From: Hygrophila difformis
Taxonomy: Eukaryota; Streptophyta; Magnoliopsida; Lamiales; Acanthaceae
Assembly (NCBI GenBank): GCA_030278955.1
Contig: JAOANR010000010.1
Coordinates: 23,838,444 to 23,902,443 of the forward strand
Direction of reading: 5' to 3'
Length of the DNA: 64,000 bases
Part shown: positions 42,865 to 53,848 of the stretch, piece by piece
Numbering within the stretch: the stretch's first letter is position 1
Layout: each line of letters begins with the position of its first letter
Translations under genes and position numbers: made by a program
Notes under the pieces: generated by a model
Told to the model about the DNA's origin: nothing
What the model saw: the letters and a program-made list of their open reading frames with translations, nothing else
Database searches by the model: none

Positions 42865-45800
42865 CTAGGTCTCCATCCAAGGGTCTTCTTCTCACCATTA
42901 CCTTTATGGATTTTAAAGATTATAAATTGTTAGCATGGAACGTGCAAGGATTGATGGGTGTGGAGGCGCAGCGTTGGCTTTCGAACTGCGTCAGGGATAC
43001 TAAGCCAGATATTATGTGCATTATGGAGTCTCAGGGACAGTTTGATCGGGTTCGCATGTTGTTTTGGCGATTAGGATATGTACCCCTCCATCTACAGGAG
43101 ACGGTAGGAAGGGCAGGTGGCCTATGGATTTTGAGGGCACGGTCCTGCACTTGTCAGGTGCAGGTCATGGACGTTAGGGCTCGTATGGTAACGGTGGGAA
43201 TTAGCAAAGGTAGCAGTTCATGGCAGGTGACATTTCATTATGGTAACCTGAACTACTACCGGAGAAAGGATGATTGGAGGAATTTGGAGGCACTGGCGGG
43301 GACGATAACTGGCGCTTGGATGGTGATTGGCGACTGGAATGAAATTCGTCAGGAGGAAGAAGTTAGTGGTGGAATTTTCTTGCCAGATAGGGCAGAAGAA
43401 TTTCGAGGGGTTCTTAGCACATGCCATCTCCTGGACATACCCACGACGGGCTCAATGTTCACATGGGTTCGTCGGGTGGGGGTCGATGGATGCATCCAGA
43501 AACGGTTGGATAGAGGGGTGGCAAATCTTGCATGGCATCAAATGTTCTCGGAAGCTAGTATTAAACATCTCCCTCGATTGGGGTCGGATCATTGTCCTCT
43601 TGTACTTCTTCTTAGTAATATGCTTGACCGACGGGGACCTAGACCGTTCCGTTGGGAAGCTGCGTGGTCGGGGCACGCGGAGTATGGGGCGGTGATAAAG
43701 GGGTGTTGTGAGAGACAAATGGAGGCGGACCTGCCGGGTCTCCTGGAGGATACGAGCAGGGCTTCGGTTGTTTTCAATCGTGAAGTATTTGGCAATATTG
43801 TGGAACGAAAGCAAAGGTTAATTCGCCGTATTAAGGGCATTGGAAAGCGCTTAGAAACTTGGGATTCAGCTTGGCTGTTGAGATTGGAAAAGGAGTTGAA
43901 ATTGGAATTGGAACAGATTCTGATACAAGAAGAAACATTTTGGTTTCAAAAATCCAGAGATAAGTGGGTGAAGTTGGGGGATCGTAATACGGCATACTTC
44001 CATGCCCGTACAAAGGTGAACCGGAAGCGCAATCGGATCTATGGGCTACAAGTTGAGCAGGGGGTATGGTGTACGGAGCAACACATTCTAAGGGATCATG
44101 CACGTTCTTTTTATCAGAGTCTGTTTGAAGCTAAGCAACCTGGAGTGGTAGAGGGGACTGTACCGCGGCTTAGTCCCATTGGAAGCAGGTGGCATGACAT
44201 ACTTGCTAAGGAGGTGGAGAGGGCCGAGGTAGATATTGTGAAAAACCAAATGAGGGCATTTGCGGCGCCGGGACCGGATGGATTCCCGGCCGAATTTTAC
44301 AAGGTTTACTGGGAGCTCTTGGGAGATAGGGTTTTTAGGATGGTGCATAAGGCTTTTGTGACGCGAACCCTTCCGGACGGCCTCGCTCACGCTTTTTTGG
44401 TATTGCTTCCAAAGGTTGACATTCCACAGACTATTAGTCAGTTCAGGCCACTCACCTTGTGTAATGTCTCCTTTAAATTTATTACTAAGGTAATTGCGAA
44501 TCGACTGCGGCCGTTACTATGTGATTATGTTGGCCCTTTTCAGTCAGCTTTTTTGCCGGGTAGAGGAACGAGAGATAGCGGAATTTTGGTTCAGGAGTTA
44601 GTATACTCCATGCAGAGCCGGGCTGTTAAGTTTAAGGGTGTACTATTGAAAGTGGATTTAGCGAAGGCGTATGACTCAGTTGATTGGAGCTTCCTTCATG
44701 AATGCCTGAGAGATATGGAGTTGCCGGTCGGGATGCAAGAGCTGATCATGGCCTGTGTTACTACGTCTTCTTTTTCTATTTTGTGGAACGGAACTCCTTT
44801 GGATGCGGTCTCGTCTGGCAGGGGATTGCGTCAAGGAGATCCATTGTCCCCGTATCTTTTTGTGATAATTATGGAGAAACTTTCGAAGCTTATTCTGGAG
44901 GCAGTGCAGGACGGAGGTTGGAAGCCCTTTCGGTGTGGAGGGGAGGGCTTTTCTCTATCACACGTCATGTTTGCAGACGATCTCATCCTTTGCTCGGAGT
45001 TGGAGGAAGAAAGCGTTAAGTGCATGGGCAGGGTTCTGGAGCAGTTTGGTAGCTGTTCGGGGCTGCGGACGAATTGTGAAAAGTCATCGGCTTTTGTTTC
45101 GATTCATGCTGGCGATCTGGAGAAGGGGTGGATCAGGGATCACCTCGGCATTAATACTACAGACACATTGGGAAAATATCTAGGTTTCCCTATTGTCCAT
45201 GGGCGAATGAAACTGACGCATTTTGATGAGCTGCTAAGTAGGATGGATAGGCGACTATCAGGTTGGGCGGCTTCTCTGCTCAATCGTGCAGCGAGGATCA
45301 CCCTTGCTCGGTCGGTGCTGTCCGCCCTACCCACGTATTGCATGCAAGTCCATATGGTTCCGGCTGCTGTCTGTCACCGCATTGATCAAAAAATTTGTCG
45401 TTGGATCTGGAAGGGATCGGCCGGTAAAGGTTTGCACCTGGTGAGTTGGGAGAAAATTACTCGGCCGAAAAGAGAGGGTGGCTTGGGGTTGAGACAAGCT
45501 CGACATATGAATTTAGCTTTATTGGGCAAGCAACTTAGCGATTTCATGGTGGATCGGGATAAGTTGTGGGTGAAATTGTTCAAAACCAAGTATCGGTGCT
45601 TGGAGGGACTGTTTCCTAGGGGCTGTAGCACGGCATCAAAAATGTGGAAAGACTTGGTGAATCTGGTTGAGTTATTTCGTGCTGGCTTTGGCGTCAGGAT
45701 TGGTAGTGGAACGAGTTCCCTTTGGTACTCCCCTTGGTGGCAAGGAAAATGTCTAGCGCCCCTTGTGCCTTTTGTTCATTTTAATGACACTAATATGTTG

Positions 45801-46736
45801 ATAAAAGATATCATGCAGGATGGGAAGTGGTCATTTGATAGGATGTATACGTGGTTGCCGGCCCATATAAAGGAACAAATTATGGCTTCACCATGCCCGC
45901 TGCTGATGGCCAATTCTAGGGACATGATGCATTGGCGCATGGAGGCCTCTGGAGTCTACAGCGTCCGGTCTGGCTACTTATGGATTCGTAACAGCAGTGA
46001 GGGTGACGCAGGTTGGCGTTGGATGTGGCGCCAGTCTATACCGGAGAAGATTGGACACTTATTTTGGCTAGCGGCGCATGATTCATTGGCGGTTAATCAG
46101 GTTCGCTATAAGCGTCGTATGGCGCAGACACCTTTATGTGCGATATGTGGGTCGTCGGAGGAAGATTGGCGACATGCATTATTTTTGTGTAAGTGGGCTA
46201 GCCAAGTCTGGGCTGGCCTTGGAGTCAAGGAGGTGGAGACCATTCCTAGCTTGGGGAAGGGGGAGATCCGGCATTGGTTTCATTTTATGTTTCTTTCTCG
46301 GAGCCATCTTTTTGTGGCAGGTGTGTGGACAGTTTGGCTTGAACGTAATAAAAGGATATTCCAGGGCAAGGAGAAGCATAGCAAGCGCCTGGTGTGGGAC
46401 GTGCAGAGGCTGAGGGAGGTTCTGGAGCATGCAACGGCGAAGGGAGGGAAGGGCGTGAACGCTGGTAGGGTGGTGAAGTGGAGGGAGCAGGTGAGTGCGG
46501 GAGTGGTGATACATTCCGATGGCAGCAGTAATGGAGAAGGCAGGGGGGGTTTTGCTGCAGTTTGTCGTAGCTTGGAGGGTGCTTGGAAGGGTGCAGTGAG
46601 TGGACAAGTCGGGGGTCGAGAGATCTTGGAAATTGAATTGTTTGGTGTCCTCAAGGGAGTGGAGTTGGCGGCGTCAATGCAGGAAGTCCAAGTTACTTGT
46701 TACACAGACTCGGTGGAGGCGCTGCGTTTGATCTAG
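42861..46736 (+). CDS. LINE ORF2: endonuclease, reverse transcriptase, RNase H (premature stop)
   Basis: This open frame has 1,291 codons. The apurinic-type endonuclease lies at residues about 15-245 (KLLAWNVQGLMG, MESQ, IGDWNEI, LGSDHCPLVL). Reverse transcriptase spans about 470-760 (APGPDGFPAEF, FRPLTLCNVSFKFITKVIAN, KVDLAKAYDSVDW, GLRQGDPLSPYLF, FADDLILC). The zf-RVT domain is near 1050-1120 (WRQSIPEKIGHLFWLAAHD, CAICGSSEEDWRHALFLC). RNase H starts near 1215 (IHSDGSSNGEGRGG, TDSVEAL). A TAG at 46734-46736 stops it inside RNase H. The same frame stays open to a second stop at 46976 and includes EGNRVADALAKKA, so this one codon is the only visible defect. The enzymes copy LINE RNA at a nicked target in the nucleus. 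Confidence 0.92.
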   Translation: MTRSPSKGLLLTITFMDFKDYKLLAWNVQGLMGVEAQRWLSNCVRDTKPDIMCIMESQGQFDRVRMLFWRLGYVPLHLQETVGRAGGLWILRARSCTCQVQVMDVRARMVTVGISKGSSSWQVTFHYGNLNYYRRKDDWRNLEALAGTITGAWMVIGDWNEIRQEEEVSGGIFLPDRAEEFRGVLSTCHLLDIPTTGSMFTWVRRVGVDGCIQKRLDRGVANLAWHQMFSEASIKHLPRLGSDHCPLVLLLSNMLDRRGPRPFRWEAAWSGHAEYGAVIKGCCERQMEADLPGLLEDTSRASVVFNREVFGNIVERKQRLIRRIKGIGKRLETWDSAWLLRLEKELKLELEQILIQEETFWFQKSRDKWVKLGDRNTAYFHARTKVNRKRNRIYGLQVEQGVWCTEQHILRDHARSFYQSLFEAKQPGVVEGTVPRLSPIGSRWHDILAKEVERAEVDIVKNQMRAFAAPGPDGFPAEFYKVYWELLGDRVFRMVHKAFVTRTLPDGLAHAFLVLLPKVDIPQTISQFRPLTLCNVSFKFITKVIANRLRPLLCDYVGPFQSAFLPGRGTRDSGILVQELVYSMQSRAVKFKGVLLKVDLAKAYDSVDWSFLHECLRDMELPVGMQELIMACVTTSSFSILWNGTPLDAVSSGRGLRQGDPLSPYLFVIIMEKLSKLILEAVQDGGWKPFRCGGEGFSLSHVMFADDLILCSELEEESVKCMGRVLEQFGSCSGLRTNCEKSSAFVSIHAGDLEKGWIRDHLGINTTDTLGKYLGFPIVHGRMKLTHFDELLSRMDRRLSGWAASLLNRAARITLARSVLSALPTYCMQVHMVPAAVCHRIDQKICRWIWKGSAGKGLHLVSWEKITRPKREGGLGLRQARHMNLALLGKQLSDFMVDRDKLWVKLFKTKYRCLEGLFPRGCSTASKMWKDLVNLVELFRAGFGVRIGSGTSSLWYSPWWQGKCLAPLVPFVHFNDTNMLIKDIMQDGKWSFDRMYTWLPAHIKEQIMASPCPLLMANSRDMMHWRMEASGVYSVRSGYLWIRNSSEGDAGWRWMWRQSIPEKIGHLFWLAAHDSLAVNQVRYKRRMAQTPLCAICGSSEEDWRHALFLCKWASQVWAGLGVKEVETIPSLGKGEIRHWFHFMFLSRSHLFVAGVWTVWLERNKRIFQGKEKHSKRLVWDVQRLREVLEHATAKGGKGVNAGRVVKWREQVSAGVVIHSDGSSNGEGRGGFAAVCRSLEGAWKGAVSGQVGGREILEIELFGVLKGVELAASMQEVQVTCYTDSVEALRLI

Positions 46737-46976
46737 GGCCTGAGAACTAACAGTCACAAACTATGGCCACTAGTTCAGGCTATTCGGAGTACAGCGAGAC
46801 AGATTGGAGAGTGTCAATTTAGGCATGTTTTCCGGGAAGGTAATCGGGTTGCGGATGCGTTAGCCAAGAAGGCCTGCCAAGATGAAGAATTTTTCACGAC
46901 GTGGGCCTTTCCACCGGATGAAGTGATCCAGTTGCTGCATGAGGATAGAGATGGAGCTGGTGTGATGCGTCGTTAG
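46737..46976 (+). pseudogene. RNase H C terminus after the premature stop
   Basis: The ORF2 frame continues without another stop for 79 codons to TAG 46974-46976. It carries the last RNase H motif FREGNRVADALAKKA with its conserved Asp. Translation would need readthrough of TAG 46734-46736. Confidence 0.8.
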
Positions 46977-47058
46977 TTTCTGGATTCTAGTTTGGGTGTT
47001 TTTTTCTTTCTTTTTCTTTCTTTCTAGCCGCCGATGAGGCATTGTTCACCAAAAAAAA

Positions 47059-48087
47059 ATATATTTTTTATAGAAAAATTTACTTTAATTATGAAAAAGG
47101 AAATAACCTTCCAAGACTTAAGTGAATTAAGGCCATAGCATAATCAAGATCTCGTGTTTGAGCCTTGTGTACCTAAAAAGTGCTTTGAAAGAAACGCTCC
47201 CTTATTGCCAGTCAAGTAAATCATTGAGGGATTAATATTGGATTAAGAGAAAAAAAAAATAAAAAAATAACTTGCACTTATATCCAAAATGCTTGTTAAA
47301 TCCAATTCAAGTGTTAAATAATGATAAATTTGTCTTTTTACATTTCCTCCAATTTGGATTCACAACCCGTCTTCCACCCTCAACCCGCTTCCATACATTA
47401 CTTCCTCCACCTCAGCCTGGTTCCATCCGCAAACGTTGTTGTCCTTCTTCACCATACCTTCCACGCCACATTCATAGTCGTTGCTTGATCCGTCTGTCAC
47501 CATTGCCTCTGGCCCAGTCATAGTTTCCCTCCCTTGTCGTCCCATTTGCGAGCTGCTCTGTGTACAATCTCCGCCTTCACCCATATACCCGTCAAAAATT
47601 TTCCTCCCACGCTTCCTTATTGCTACAATTGCAAGAAAATTCGAATTCGATCACCCACCCTTTTCTTACTTGATACGTTTTTTTTTTTTTTGTTTTGGGA
47701 GAACCGAAGCCAGAATTCCTACTTGATACTTGTTTGGCCACTGCAATACGTTTTGTTTTTTCTTTCTGCTTTTTGTTTTTTTTTGGATTTTTTTTCTTCA
47801 GAAACGTGATCCTTTTTCCCACCCCTTTCTATTTCCAAAAGCCTACTCCAATTTGTCATTCTTGTAGCTACTTTTTATTTTATTTAAAGCTCATTAGCAG
47901 TGCATTCCTAATGTCTAATAGCCAATGACTTTATCGTGGGACATTTGAGGAGTGGGTTTTCCTATGACCAATGAGGGAATTATATAATTAGGATTCCGAT
48001 ATGTGGGAATCAGGATAATTAGCAATAAAATATTAGTTGGTTGTATAGTATTGTCTCTATGCTACAGGTTGGTGTAATGTTATATGA

Positions 48088-48118
<31 letters not shown>

Positions 48119-48539
48119 TATATTATTAAGAGCAAATATGTGATCAATTTAGAGTATAATATTCACTGCAAGAAAACATGGTACAGGGTAATTAACCAAT
48201 GTCACTATGTGAGTACCATACCTGTAGAGGTTAATATAATTTACTATGTAACTATGCATCAATGAAAATCATTAGGTTATGGTACAAGTTTATAGACCGA
48301 TTTATCAAAGGTACATAATACAGTGTATGCATCACATAGTGACATTATACTATTGAGTTCACTGTGTAATTAAAGAAATGTATATATCATGCACAATGTG
48401 CTTACTATGTGTCACTATGCTACATGGTACGTTTAATATAATTAATGAAATGTGACTTTAGAGTACTGTATCTCACCATACCCGATTGATCAAGCAGCCT
48501 TTGATAACATCTTTGGTTATTGAATCAGTCAGTTAGTGA
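47059..48539. other. Intergenic AT-rich stretch
   Basis: No recognisable gene is present. The part at 47340-47600 is C-rich and open in several frames but matches no family I know. T-rich tracts lie at 47679-47692 and 47759-47803, and a (TA)n microsatellite at about 48087-48124. The stretch 48150-48480 repeats words such as CACTATGTGAGTACC, ACTATGTGTCAC and CATAGTGACA, and may be part of an unrecognised transposon. Confidence 0.45.
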
Positions 48540-49010
48540 TTATAGTACATGCTCTTGACCTTTTTGCTGGTACAGTTTGTGTAAATGGAAATATGCTTAT
48601 CTCGCCATCAAATTTCACACCGCCATCAGAGTCAAATGTAGGCCTGCATACAGTATACATAAACATGACTTCTGCGATAAATTTTGTTGTTTTTGCATGT
48701 TCTATATGGTTCAGCCTCCCCCGGAATCAAGTAGAATCTGTTGGTCCCCTTAGCCATGTAAAACCATTTCTCATCTATATGAATGATGTTTCGCATACTT
48801 TGAAATGCAAAAGCTCTTTGAACTCCATCATAAACAAGTGCATCAAGTTAGAACTGCATCCTTAACAGCTTGTTTGGAGCTATAAGGTCCGGTTTTAGTG
48901 CACTGGTATGTGCTCTCAAAACCCCATTTTGCACCCACCTGCCAATTGTGCTTTTTGAGCAATTTATGCTTGCTGCAAGTGCCCTTGTGGTGCTCGTTTG
49001 CGTAGCTCAA
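48540..49010 (-). pseudogene. Plant mariner-like transposase fragment
   Basis: One minus-strand frame reads TRALAASINCSKSTIGRWV (helix-turn-helix), then ALKPDLIAPNKLLRMQF, a stop, MRNIIHIDEKWFYMAKGTN, RFYLIPGEAEPYRTC, and, after a frame change near 48680, VMFMYTVCRPTF and VKFDGKISIFPFTQTVPAKR. This is the order of plant Tc1/mariner transposases, which cut and paste DNA at TA sites. The first catalytic Asp in HIDEKWF is kept. The last Asp-containing part is missing, and at least one stop and one frameshift are present. Stowaway MITEs, which plant mariners can mobilise, occur at 53725-54108. Confidence 0.82.
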
Positions 49011-50168
49011 TTGTATGTGTGAATTCTATGTCAACAATAACTTTTCGCCTTATCTTTTCATATGGTTTATGGTTTTTCAACATGATGGCTTTACCTCTTG
49101 TTGCTTGTTTTTTTTTTTTTTTTTTTTTTTTGCTTCACTCCATAATGTTGTCAAGTTCTTTTTGTGGTTGAATATTTCAATTGTGCTTCCATCATTTTCC
49201 CTAAGATTCCCATTTATGTTATTTTGAAGAAAAAATTGAACGATAGCATTCCGTTATTCACAACTAAGATGTTGCATTCGCATTTGTAGGATGATTGAAG
49301 ATAATGTGTGAATTGAAATCGAAAAAGAAGAAGCTAGGTTGAAATTGATATTAAGAAAATAGAAGAGGAGCTCATGCTGGAATTACATTAAATGTGGTGA
49401 AATAGAAGAGGAAGACGAGTAGTACCTTGCTGCCACCTAGGAATACTTGATTTGGCTATTTTCTGCTGGTGCCACCTAGGAGTGCATGTTTGCTTTGGGT
49501 GACTTTTGGATTTTGCCTATGTATTGGTATACATTGTGGATTTGGAAGGATTTTATTTAGAGGAAAATGTGGCTCGGAGGGAAGTGAAAGAGGGAATATT
49601 TTAACTTTTGATGGCTTTTGTTGCGAATGAATGGACTTTGTCTCATTACATAGCTTTTTGAGCTCTCTTTTTTTCTCTCCCTTTTTATATTTCTATGTAT
49701 TATCTAATTTTTAGAATTGAATCCTTATATTAGAGATTCTGGATTCCATCATTGGGATCTTATTTGAACACGGATCCATTAAATGACACGGAAACTTGAC
49801 AAGTGAAGTTAAATTAACCTTGCGGAGATATTGGAAGCATTTAATACATAAGCCTGTGAGTTCCTCCCTTCGAATAATCATCACAATAAGTAAATATATA
49901 TTTCCTGCTTTACAAAGTGCAGCACATCATAACTCACTTCGCAAGGAGCCTAAACAAGGTACCAAGCGATATGTTATCAAGAACAATAAACTAATTGTCT
50001 ATTAGGTTCCATCATTGCAATTACATGTAGTCTATATAGTGACTAGCCATGTAGTCTATGTACTAACTGGCCAGTTTATCATAAATGGAATTGAATTGAA
50101 TTAGAGAAAATAACAAGAAAAAAAAAATTAATATTAATTTTTAAGGAAATTAATATTTTAATTTAACT
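49011..50168. other. AT-rich stretch, probably partly mariner flank
   Basis: No further coding sequence is seen. A run of 24 T lies at 49108-49131. The words TGCCACCTAGGAATAC and TGCCACCTAGGAGTGC recur at about 49431 and 49469. No mariner terminal repeat was found. Confidence 0.4.
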
Positions 50169-50205
50169 AGATTTTTCGCCCGCTGCGCATGGGTGTTGAA
50201 CTTAT
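50169..50205 (-). mobile_element. Helitron-like 3' terminus
   Basis: On the minus strand a GC-rich hairpin-prone stretch (CCCATGCGCAGCGGGCG) is followed by AAAAATCTAGT, the layout of a Helitron 3' end (hairpin, then CTAG before a T). The hairpin is imperfect. The partner 5' end may be one of the termini near 52632-53590. Confidence 0.4.
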
Positions 50206-50263
50206 ATGAGTTTATAAAATGAGAATATAATCTTTTTTGGATTACATGAGCATAACAACGAAC

Positions 50264-50437
50264 ATTGCCAAAAATAATTACTTCGAGCATAGCCGAGGAG
50301 TTTGATCTGCGGGCCTTTTCTGGATCGAGTTTTTTTTATTCTTTCATTTATTTTTTCTTCCTATTTTTTCTTATTTTTCTTATTGTTTTAGCCATCTTCG
50401 GGCATTGTTTACCAAAAAAATATTGCCAAAAATAATT
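50264..50437 (+). mobile_element. Tiny 5'-truncated LINE tail with 16-bp target duplication
   Basis: The 16 bases ATTGCCAAAAATAATT occur at 50264-50279 and 50422-50437. Between them lie 142 bp ending in a T/C-rich 3' region, then GCATTGTTTACCAAAAAAA. This closely resembles the 3' end of the full LINE (GCATTGTTCACCAAAAAAAA at about 47040). Duplication length, poly-A and extreme 5' truncation are hallmarks of target-primed reverse transcription. Confidence 0.88.
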
Positions 50438-50845
50438 CTTCATCAATTTGTTGTAACAGAGTTTGCTACATCAGCATCCTTTTTGTTCTTAAGCTCTCGG
50501 CAGTCGGTTACATTGTTCTTCAACCATGTTCACAACGTCATCACAACCGCGATTATCTTCACAATTCTATCCAAACTTAGACCTAGCAATATCATTGCAT
50601 TATTAAGGTTCTAAAAAATATCATTTTACTCGCTAGTATGTTGTCCATTTTGACTATTATCCCAATACTTTTTAAAGAATATTATTTATGTATTTTGGGC
50701 ATATACGGGGTATCTCCATACTACATTGGGCCTAAATTAATTCTTTGAGGATCTGGTGGCTATTTAAGTGTTGTCTCTCCCAAAGCATAATTATGCATAT
50801 ATACACAAAGCAAACTAATTCTAAGATTATTTTGGGGATTTAGAG

Positions 50846-51011
50846 GATGGGGGGCTTGGCCTAGTGATCAAGTCACCGAACTCCTAACCTATGGGTTGGG
50901 GGTTCGATTCCCCACCCGGCCCCTATCCGGCTATCCCACCCGTTTCACATTTGTAATTTGTGTGCTATGGGCTCCTACTATCTATTTCCTAGCCTGTTTA
51001 GGTTGTCAAGC
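50846..51011 (+). mobile_element. tRNA-derived SINE
   Basis: The head resembles a tRNA gene. An A-box-like TTGGCCTAGTGATCAAG is at about 50859 and a perfect B box GGTTCGATTCC at 50902-50912, inside a T-arm GGGGGTTCGATTCCCC. The body, about 90 bp of unrelated sequence, ends in an A-rich stretch. RNA polymerase III would transcribe it from the internal boxes. A target duplication was not identified, so the edges are approximate. Confidence 0.65.
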
Positions 51012-52579
51012 AAAAGAAAAATTTAATAATTCACCATACATTATTTAAACTTTTTTGTCATATTTTCATTCATTAAATCTTATAAATGGATTTTAAATTT
51101 TTGTTTCAATTAGTTTCTATGGACTAATCTTAATTTTATAATTAATAAATTTTAATTATAATTACTTTTTTATTATACGTTAAGTTTAAAAAATATTATG
51201 GAGATTATGAAAATTTTTTGGTAGTGATTATAGGAGTTAGTGTTTACTATAATATTTTTAAGTTATTATTAGTATGTATTTTAAAATTTAACGATAAATA
51301 GAAATATAACTCTCAAAACTATAAAATTTTTAGTTCATATACCAATCAGGCAATCAGATGGTTGTCGTCGGGCTGCAATCAGTTCTTGGATGTAATGTAG
51401 GTCATAAAATTTGATTCAATCTTCCATATTTATCTTTACCATAGTTCATCTTCTGCAATTGGTGCTACTTTCGTATAATTTGTCATCAATATTTTTAGTT
51501 GTCAAACTTTGTGCACTTCAGAAATTTCTTGATATATGATTTGATTGGGAAATTTTTATAGAGTAAATTTTCCTTTCTTCAAAAGAATTACAAAGGCATG
51601 CATATGATTTCGCCATATAAAGAGATGCATGTGATCATACTGTTATATTAATCATTATGTCAATATTGTAATATAAAAACTACTTATGTATCCTCACATT
51701 GACATCAAATAATAATAGCGTGCTTTGATTTTCAATTCTTTATTTCATAATGTACTGTAACTGTCCCGTAAATGAATCACTCTTACAATCATTCTCCAAT
51801 CATATTTGTTTTATTGAGAGAATCCAAACTATCGTACTTTATTATATTCGTCATTTCTCTTAAATTTGAATAATGATTTAATATTGGAGAATGAATCCAA
51901 AAATAAGTTATTAATCATTGAATATAAAATTATTGGATAATAATTTTATTGATTATTGCCCTAATTATTATAATTAGTTATTTCGGTAAAGCAGTAGCCA
52001 CTTTTTTATGCTTATATTTTAAATCACATTAGCAATCTGTTCAACTATCGTAGAATGATCATTCATTGGCATTTCTCTTTTTCTTGCTAATATATTGTCC
52101 AATACATTTGACACATAATTATAAGTATAATACATAATTTTAATGCTAGGCATGCTTCAATGCAAAGAAAAACTCTATTTGACAATCATATAATTAACCT
52201 TTTGTGTCTTTACATTTTTCTTGGCAATAGATCAACACATGACACGTAAGTTCGATTAATAAACTTGCTGACCTTTTGATAAACTTTAAAATATAAAATT
52301 TAGGATTATGTTTTTAAGTATTTATTTTTAAAGCATCAAAAGAAATAATGGTAACATAAATTCACTGCACGTTTCGAAGTGGAAAAAAAATAAAAACAAA
52401 GGAAGCATTTAGATACACGTGGCAGCTTGTAGTATTTTGGAGAGGATGATGTGGCGTTATGATGTGTCATGATGAGAGCCGTTGATATGTTTGATCATGT
52501 TTTATAATAATTTACAGATATAGCATTGATTTGATATTTTTTAATAAGAATGAAGATAAAAAAAAATATAATATACAAT
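51012..52579. other. AT-rich non-coding stretch
   Basis: Nothing with coding potential or clear repeat structure was recognised. The sequence is uniformly AT-rich and may be the body of a decayed Helitron running leftward from the termini at 52632-53590. Confidence 0.35.
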
Positions 52580-53590
52580 AAGGGCAATACGTCTGCACAT
52601 GCCAAAAAGTATTCATTATTTATTATAAAAGATATAATATATAAAGTTAAAGAATTTATAATATATTGTTATCAAAAAAAATTTATACATATGGTTATTA
52701 TTAATTAAATTTTTAATTTATTATTGATGGAGGTTAATATTTCACGTTCAAATTTTTATATAATTAATATAATATATTTGAAAATATAACATATTCAATT
52801 AAATAATATATGACGAGCAAAAATTAAAGAATATATATTGATTTAACAAAATCTGTCATAATATCAAATATATTAGTATAATTTATTTCCAATTTATATC
52901 ATTTTTAAATATATGAAAAGATTTTTTCAAGATTTTCTTATACTAATAAATAGATTTATTGCCTAAATATAAGATTTAAAAGATTGATGACTTGGCAAGT
53001 AGGATGATTCGGCGCTGACGTGTAATTAATTTGGATGACTGTACGTTTCTGAATGATTAATCAGCGTTTACGTGGAAACCTAAGGCATAATTACAATATA
53101 ACCCTTAAAATTAAAAAAAGATGAAGTATATTTAATAAGGGCAATACAGTCTGCACATGCCAAAAAGTATCCAGGATTTATTATATAGATAGATATTCAA
53201 TTAAATAATATATGTCGAGCAAAAAGTAAAGAATATATATTGATTTAACAAAATCTGTCATAATATCAAATATATTAGTATAATTTATTTCCAACTTATA
53301 TCCTTTTTAAATATATGAAAAGATTTTTTCAGGATTTTCTTATACTAATAAATAGATTTATTGCCTAAATATAATATTTAAAAGATTGATAACTTGGCAA
53401 GTAGGATGATTCGGCGCTGACGTGTAATTAATTTGGATGACTGTACGTTTCTGGATGATTAATCAGCATTTACGTGGAAACCTAAGGCATAATTACAATA
53501 TAACCCTTAAAATTAAAAAAGATGAAGTATATTTAATAAGGGCAATACAGTCTGCACATGCCAAAAAGTATTCAGGATTTATTATATAGA
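52580..53590 (-). repeat. Three Helitron-like 5' termini, two in a tandem repeat of about 400 bp
   Basis: A block with GGGCAATACAGTCTGCACAT, then GCCAAAAAGTAT and TTTATTATATAGA ends at 53189 and 53590; a diverged copy ends at 52632. Read on the minus strand each starts TCTATATAATAAAT (or TCTTTTATAATAAAT), like a Helitron 5' end inserted before an A. The blocks 52788-53189 and 53193-53590 are near-identical tandem copies, including GGCGCTGACGTGTAATTAAT at 53011 and 53413. No coding sequence lies inside. Confidence 0.6.
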
Positions 53591-53724
53591 TTATAACTAA
53601 AAAAAATTAATTACATTAGGATGAAAATTTAAAGATTACAATATTTATTAATAAACAATAAAGAAAATCATAATTAAAATTTTAAACACAAATACACACA
53701 TCACTTTAACTACTAAATCTCACT

Positions 53725-53776
53725 CCTTAGATTACTGTGCCAAAAAAATGGGCCACACTTTGCAGGACGGAAGGAG
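53725..53776. mobile_element. Stowaway-type MITE end
   Basis: The end GCAGGACGGAAGGAG followed by TA matches a Stowaway terminal inverted repeat (CTCCNTCCGTCC read in reverse). Only the last fifty or so bases are recognisable. Confidence 0.55.
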
Positions 53777-53848
53777 TATTATGAATGAGGACTAAATTAT
53801 GGGAATTGATATACGCCAAAAAAATATGGGAATTGTTCTTAATATATA

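Larger units (their letters stand above)
41734..47058 (+). mobile_element. L1-type LINE, 5'-truncated, nearly intact ORF2
   Basis: A non-LTR retrotransposon on the plus strand. ORF1 lacks its N terminus (41734-42864). ORF2 (42861-46736, with decayed continuation to 46976) has endonuclease, RT, zf-RVT and RNase H domains. A short 3' tail (CTTTCTTTTTCTTTC, then CACCAAAAAAAAA) ends at about 47058. Base composition is much richer in G than the flanks, which fits a recent arrival. No target-site duplication could be found; the upstream T-rich tract at 41707-41728 blurs the 5' edge. Confidence 0.88.

Noticed and set aside
47272..47809. Overlapping ORFs of 74-91 codons
   Set aside because: Pyrimidine-rich sequence lacking stops by composition; no motif and no splice structure.
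50846..50935. Functional tRNA gene
   Set aside because: A and B boxes are present but the acceptor and anticodon stems do not pair properly and a SINE body follows.
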